A stretch of 35,924 nucleotides of DNA from DATARH01 sp035648415 (lineage in GTDB: Bacteria; Pseudomonadota; Alphaproteobacteria; ATCC43930; CGMCC-115725): the NCBI GenBank assembly GCA_035648415.1, contig DASRLO010000020.1:1-35924 (forward strand), read 5' to 3'. This document shows positions 33,449-35,924 of the stretch, piece after piece (the stretch's first letter is position 1; each line of letters opens with the position of its first letter). The notes beneath the pieces were generated by a model. That model made no database searches. It was not told where the DNA came from and worked only from the letters and a program-made list of their open reading frames with translations. The position numbers and the translations under genes are program-made.

Positions 33449-33478
33449 TTCCGCGCGGTTCAGGGAACGGTGGACGAC

Positions 33479-35191
33479 ATGAGCGACGCGGAAATGCCGG
33501 GCGATATGGCAGGGGAAATGACCGACGGCTTTCATCTTGTGGTGGAGGCGCTCAAGCTGAACGGGGTCGACACGATCTTTGGGGTGGCCGGCATCCCGAT
33601 CACCGATCTCTTGCGGCTGGCGCAGAACGAGGGCATCCGCTACCTCGGCTTTCGCCACGAGCAGTCGGCCGGCAACGCGGCGGCGATCGCCGGGTATCTC
33701 ACCCAGAAGCCGGGTATCTGCATGACGGTGTCGGCCCCCGGCTTCCTCAACGGGCTGGTCGCCCTGGCCAACGCCACGACCAACTGTTTCCCGATGATCA
33801 TGATCAGCGGGTCGAGCGACCGCGCGATCGTCGATCTCGAACAGGGCGATTACGAGGAGATGGACCAGCTCGCCGCCGCGCGGCCCTATGCCAAGGCGGC
33901 CTACCGCGTCAACCGCCCGCAGGATATCGGCATCGGCATCGCGCGGGCGATCCGCGCCGCGGTGTCGGGGCGCCCGGGCGGCGTCTATCTCGACCTGCCG
34001 GCCGAGGTGCTCGGCGCGGCGCTCGACGCGGAGAGCGCGAGGAAGTCGCTGGTGCAGGTCGTCGATCCCGCACCACCGCAGCCGCCGGCGCCGCAATCGG
34101 TCGCCCGCGCCCTCGAATTGCTGGCGAATGCCCAGCGCCCGCTGGTTATCCTCGGCAAGGGCGCCGCCTATGCGCGGGCGGACGCGGAGATCCGCTCGTT
34201 TATCGAGGGGACGGGCATTCCCTTCCTGCCGATGTCGATGGCCAAGGGTCTGCTGCCCGACGACCATGCGCAATCGGCCGCCGCCGCCCGCTCCTATGCG
34301 ATCGGCAACGCCGATGTCGTGGTGCTGGCCGGGGCGCGCCTCAACTGGCTCCTGTCGCACGGCCGGGCGCCGCTGTGGTCGGCGAGCACGCGGTTTGTCC
34401 AAATCGACATCTCGCCGACCGAGATGGACAGCAACCGGGCGATCGCCGCGCCGGTCGTCGGCGACATCAAGTCGGTGTTCACGGCGTTCAACGCCGCGCT
34501 GAAGCCGGGACAGGTCACGCGCCAGGCGGCCTGGGTCGACGAGATCGGCAAGCGCAAGCAGCAGAACGTCGAGCGCATGGCGGCGCGGCTCAACGCCGAC
34601 CCGAGCCCGATGAACTTCTCCAGCGCGCTGCGCGCCGTCCGCAACGCGCTCGCCACCCAGCCGGATGTCTACATCGTCAACGAGGGCGCCAACACGCTCG
34701 ATTTCGGCCGCAACATCATCGACATGGACAAGCCCCGCCACCGGCTCGACAGCGGCACCTGGGGGGTCATGGGCATCGGCATGGGCTACGCCGTCGGCGC
34801 CGCCGCGGTGACCGGCAAGCCGGTGGTCGCGATCGAGGGCGACAGCGCCTTCGGCTTCAGCGGCATGGAGATCGAGACGATCTGCCGCTACGAATTGCCG
34901 GTGACGACGATCATCTTCAACAATAACGGCGTCTATCGCGGCGACGCGGCCGGCACCCCCTACACGCCGACCGGCCTGCTGCGCGACGCGCGCTATGAGA
35001 AGATCATCGAGGCGTTCGGCGGGGCGGGTTACCACTGCACCGACACGCCCGGCCTCACCAAGGCGCTCACCGAGGCGCTGGCGTCGGGCAAGCCGGCGCT
35101 GATCAACGCCGTCATCGACCCGACCGCCGGCACCGAGAGCGGGCATATCCAGAGCCTCAACCCGAAGAGCGCCGCCGCGCAGAAGAAGTGA
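33479..35191 (+). CDS. oxc: Oxalyl-CoA decarboxylase
   Basis: Oxc is a thiamine-diphosphate enzyme converting oxalyl-CoA to formyl-CoA and CO2 in oxalate degradation. The 570-residue product follows the family closely: G-F-H-L-V-V-E-A-L near 17-25, the cofactor Glu 61 in R-H-E-Q-S-A-G-N-A, C-M-T-V-S-A-P-G-F-L-N-G, A-T-T-N-C-F-P-M-I, Y-E-E-M-D-Q-L and the ThDP-binding G-D-S-A-F-G-F-S-G-M-E-I-E-T...F-N-N-N. ATG 33479 places the domain at the usual distance; a further in-frame start occurs at about 33515. Its partner formyl-CoA transferase (frc), often adjacent, is not in the window. A small protein gene follows 12 nt later. Confidence 0.96.
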   Translation: MSDAEMPGDMAGEMTDGFHLVVEALKLNGVDTIFGVAGIPITDLLRLAQNEGIRYLGFRHEQSAGNAAAIAGYLTQKPGICMTVSAPGFLNGLVALANATTNCFPMIMISGSSDRAIVDLEQGDYEEMDQLAAARPYAKAAYRVNRPQDIGIGIARAIRAAVSGRPGGVYLDLPAEVLGAALDAESARKSLVQVVDPAPPQPPAPQSVARALELLANAQRPLVILGKGAAYARADAEIRSFIEGTGIPFLPMSMAKGLLPDDHAQSAAAARSYAIGNADVVVLAGARLNWLLSHGRAPLWSASTRFVQIDISPTEMDSNRAIAAPVVGDIKSVFTAFNAALKPGQVTRQAAWVDEIGKRKQQNVERMAARLNADPSPMNFSSALRAVRNALATQPDVYIVNEGANTLDFGRNIIDMDKPRHRLDSGTWGVMGIGMGYAVGAAAVTGKPVVAIEGDSAFGFSGMEIETICRYELPVTTIIFNNNGVYRGDAAGTPYTPTGLLRDARYEKIIEAFGGAGYHCTDTPGLTKALTEALASGKPALINAVIDPTAGTESGHIQSLNPKSAAAQKK

Positions 35192-35203
35192 GGTATTTGC
35201 AGC

Positions 35204-35389
35204 ATGAGTGAGCGTTCCGGTCGAAATCCCAAACGGGCTATTCCTGATAATTGGGACTGGCTGGATGCTCTCACCGGTCCATTCGACGATGACTTTATTG
35301 CGGCGGTAAACGAAGAGGTGCCCCAACAGGAACGGCCGGAGATCGACGCGTTTTTCCATTCGTTGCCGGAGCCGACCGACGAGGGTTAA
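35204..35389 (+). CDS. Small acidic protein, possible antitoxin-like partner of the GIY-YIG nuclease
   Basis: I do not firmly recognise this 61-residue protein. It has a basic start (R-S-G-R-N-P-K-R-A-I-P), N-W-D-W-L-D-A-L near 16-23, and an acidic C-terminal half (F-D-D-D-F-I-A-A-V-N-E-E, P-Q-Q-E-R-P-E-I-D-A-F-F). The acidic tail resembles the toxin-binding ends of small antitoxins, but no DNA-binding fold is visible. GAGG 10 nt upstream gives a ribosome site for ATG 35204. Its stop is only 2 nt from the start of the GIY-YIG gene, so the two are very likely translated together. Base composition is less GC-rich than oxc upstream. Pairing as toxin-antitoxin is inference. Confidence 0.65.
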   Translation: MSERSGRNPKRAIPDNWDWLDALTGPFDDDFIAAVNEEVPQQERPEIDAFFHSLPEPTDEG

Positions 35390-35391
35390 CC

Positions 35392-35832
35392 TTGAAAGGG
35401 CCAGCTTGGCTGATTGGGAGAGCCAAAACCGTGCTGATAAGTTCCTATGGATTATTCTGGCGCGCGGACGAGATAGATTGGCACCCTGGACAGGGAAATA
35501 AGGGTAAATTTCGACTTCTCGGACGAATTGGCGCAATCTCTAAGACGTTAAGAATTACTGATTTCAGATACCAGAAGGGCATCTATCTGTTGTATGGAAA
35601 TCTAGGTGCTCATTACGTTGGCCTTACTCGGGAGCAAACTCTCGGCAAGCGACTACAAGATCATTTGCACGATGAGCATGAAGGTAAGTGGGATAGATTT
35701 TGTTGGTTCGGATTCAGGGCGGTACTAAAGGGAGTTGACGACAATGGCTTCCACGAATTGAAGAAGCTGGCGAACCGTAATCTATCTAAGAGCCTGACTG
35801 AAAAAGGGTTGAGTGATCTCAATAGGTTGTGA
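35392..35832 (+). CDS. GIY-YIG-family nuclease, apparently truncated by IS5
   Basis: The product has G-I-Y at 63-65, Y-V-G at 75-77 and the catalytic Arg 87 in L-G-K-R-L-Q-D-H-L, the core of a GIY-YIG nuclease, with a 60-residue N-terminal extension rich in W, G and K. Relatives I recall continue past a conserved S-D-L with an L-E-A-L-L-I helix holding the catalytic metal-binding Glu; here the frame reads L-S-D-L-N-R-L and stops. The switch coincides with the probable left end of an IS5 element (about 35811-35822), so the last residues are likely IS-derived and the catalytic Glu lost. The start is TTG 35392, 2 nt after the small gene, with GAGGG 8 nt upstream. Low GC relative to flanks. Confidence 0.75.
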   Translation: MKGPAWLIGRAKTVLISSYGLFWRADEIDWHPGQGNKGKFRLLGRIGAISKTLRITDFRYQKGIYLLYGNLGAHYVGLTREQTLGKRLQDHLHDEHEGKWDRFCWFGFRAVLKGVDDNGFHELKKLANRNLSKSLTEKGLSDLNRL

Positions 35833-35924
35833 TTCCATCGTTGTTGCGACACAAACGGTGGGGTTCACGATGGCCTGGAGTGAGATCACTCGCCGACAAT
35901 ATCGGCGCGATGGGCTGCGGTATG
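35811..35924 (+). mobile_element. Left end of an IS5-family insertion sequence (partial)
   Basis: The transposase start at 35870 is preceded by about 50 nt of leader with the GAGTGATCTC and TTGTGATTCC stretches typical of an IS end. The exact boundary lies between about 35805 and 35825 and is an estimate, since the other end is outside the window. It interrupts the GIY-YIG gene. Confidence 0.5.
35870..35924 (+). CDS. IS5-family transposase, N-terminal part (cut by window edge)
   Basis: ATG 35870 opens MAWSEITRRQYRRDGLRY, the start I recall for IS5-family (DDE) transposases such as those beginning M-A-W-T-E-I-T. Only 18 residues are inside the window, so integrity and activity cannot be judged. 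Confidence 0.75.
   Translation, partial: MAWSEITRRQYRRDGLRY

Overview
This window looks like a chromosomal segment of a high-GC alphaproteobacterium. The main evidence is the gene run tsaE - amgK - murU - addB - addA - trxA, followed by folC and accD. That neighbourhood and the AddAB-type (not RecBCD) repair enzyme are typical of the class, and a DUF1489 gene fits as well. Codon use is strongly GC-rich except for a few islands: the unknown gene at 28105-28512 and the small-ORF/GIY-YIG pair at 35204-35832. The window is bounded by two different insertion sequences, the 5' end of an IS1595-type transposase (minus strand, left edge) and the 5' end of an IS5-type transposase (plus strand, right edge).

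Layout. 1-327: IS1595 end and a large perfect-looking hairpin upstream of tsaE. 328-9379 (plus): tRNA t6A ATPase, the peptidoglycan-recycling pair AmgK/MurU, the AddB/AddA nuclease-helicase and thioredoxin. 9439-12657 (minus): a small exported protein, folC, accD, and a HEPN/MNT toxin-antitoxin pair whose last codons overlap the accD start. 12808-16163 (minus): a VOC protein, a lone molybdenum-hydroxylase large subunit, a Phd-type antitoxin and the wreck of its RelE-like toxin. 16306-25616 (plus): a CHASE2 class III cyclase, pyrE, a DUF202 membrane protein inserted behind a decayed copy of the mccB 5' end, mccB and mccA (3-methylcrotonyl-CoA carboxylase) separated by an inverted-repeat element, DUF1489 and a TauD-like dioxygenase. 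25653-32787: a secreted three-repeat protein, RidA, a class III aminotransferase, an unknown protein, a class IV aminotransferase, a flavoprotein and an N-acyl-D-amino-acid deacylase-like amidohydrolase. 32913-35924: a truncated BrnT toxin fused tail-to-tail to a DsrE-family remnant, oxalyl-CoA decarboxylase, and a small acidic protein followed by a GIY-YIG nuclease that IS5 appears to interrupt.

How it works together. The left third is housekeeping (t6A modification, cell-wall recycling, recombination repair, folate, fatty-acid initiation). The middle holds leucine breakdown (mccBA) and pyrimidine synthesis. The right third reads as amino-acid-derivative catabolism (deacylation, oxidation, transamination, enamine clean-up by RidA) plus oxalate degradation. 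Between these are four toxin-antitoxin-like loci, of which only HEPN/MNT looks fully intact, and at least three kinds of palindromic repeat. I do not see a complete multi-gene defence system, a CRISPR array or a prophage. The best candidates for new biology are the HEPN/MNT-accD coupling, the small-ORF/GIY-YIG pair, the unknown gene wedged between two aminotransferases, and the secreted three-repeat protein.
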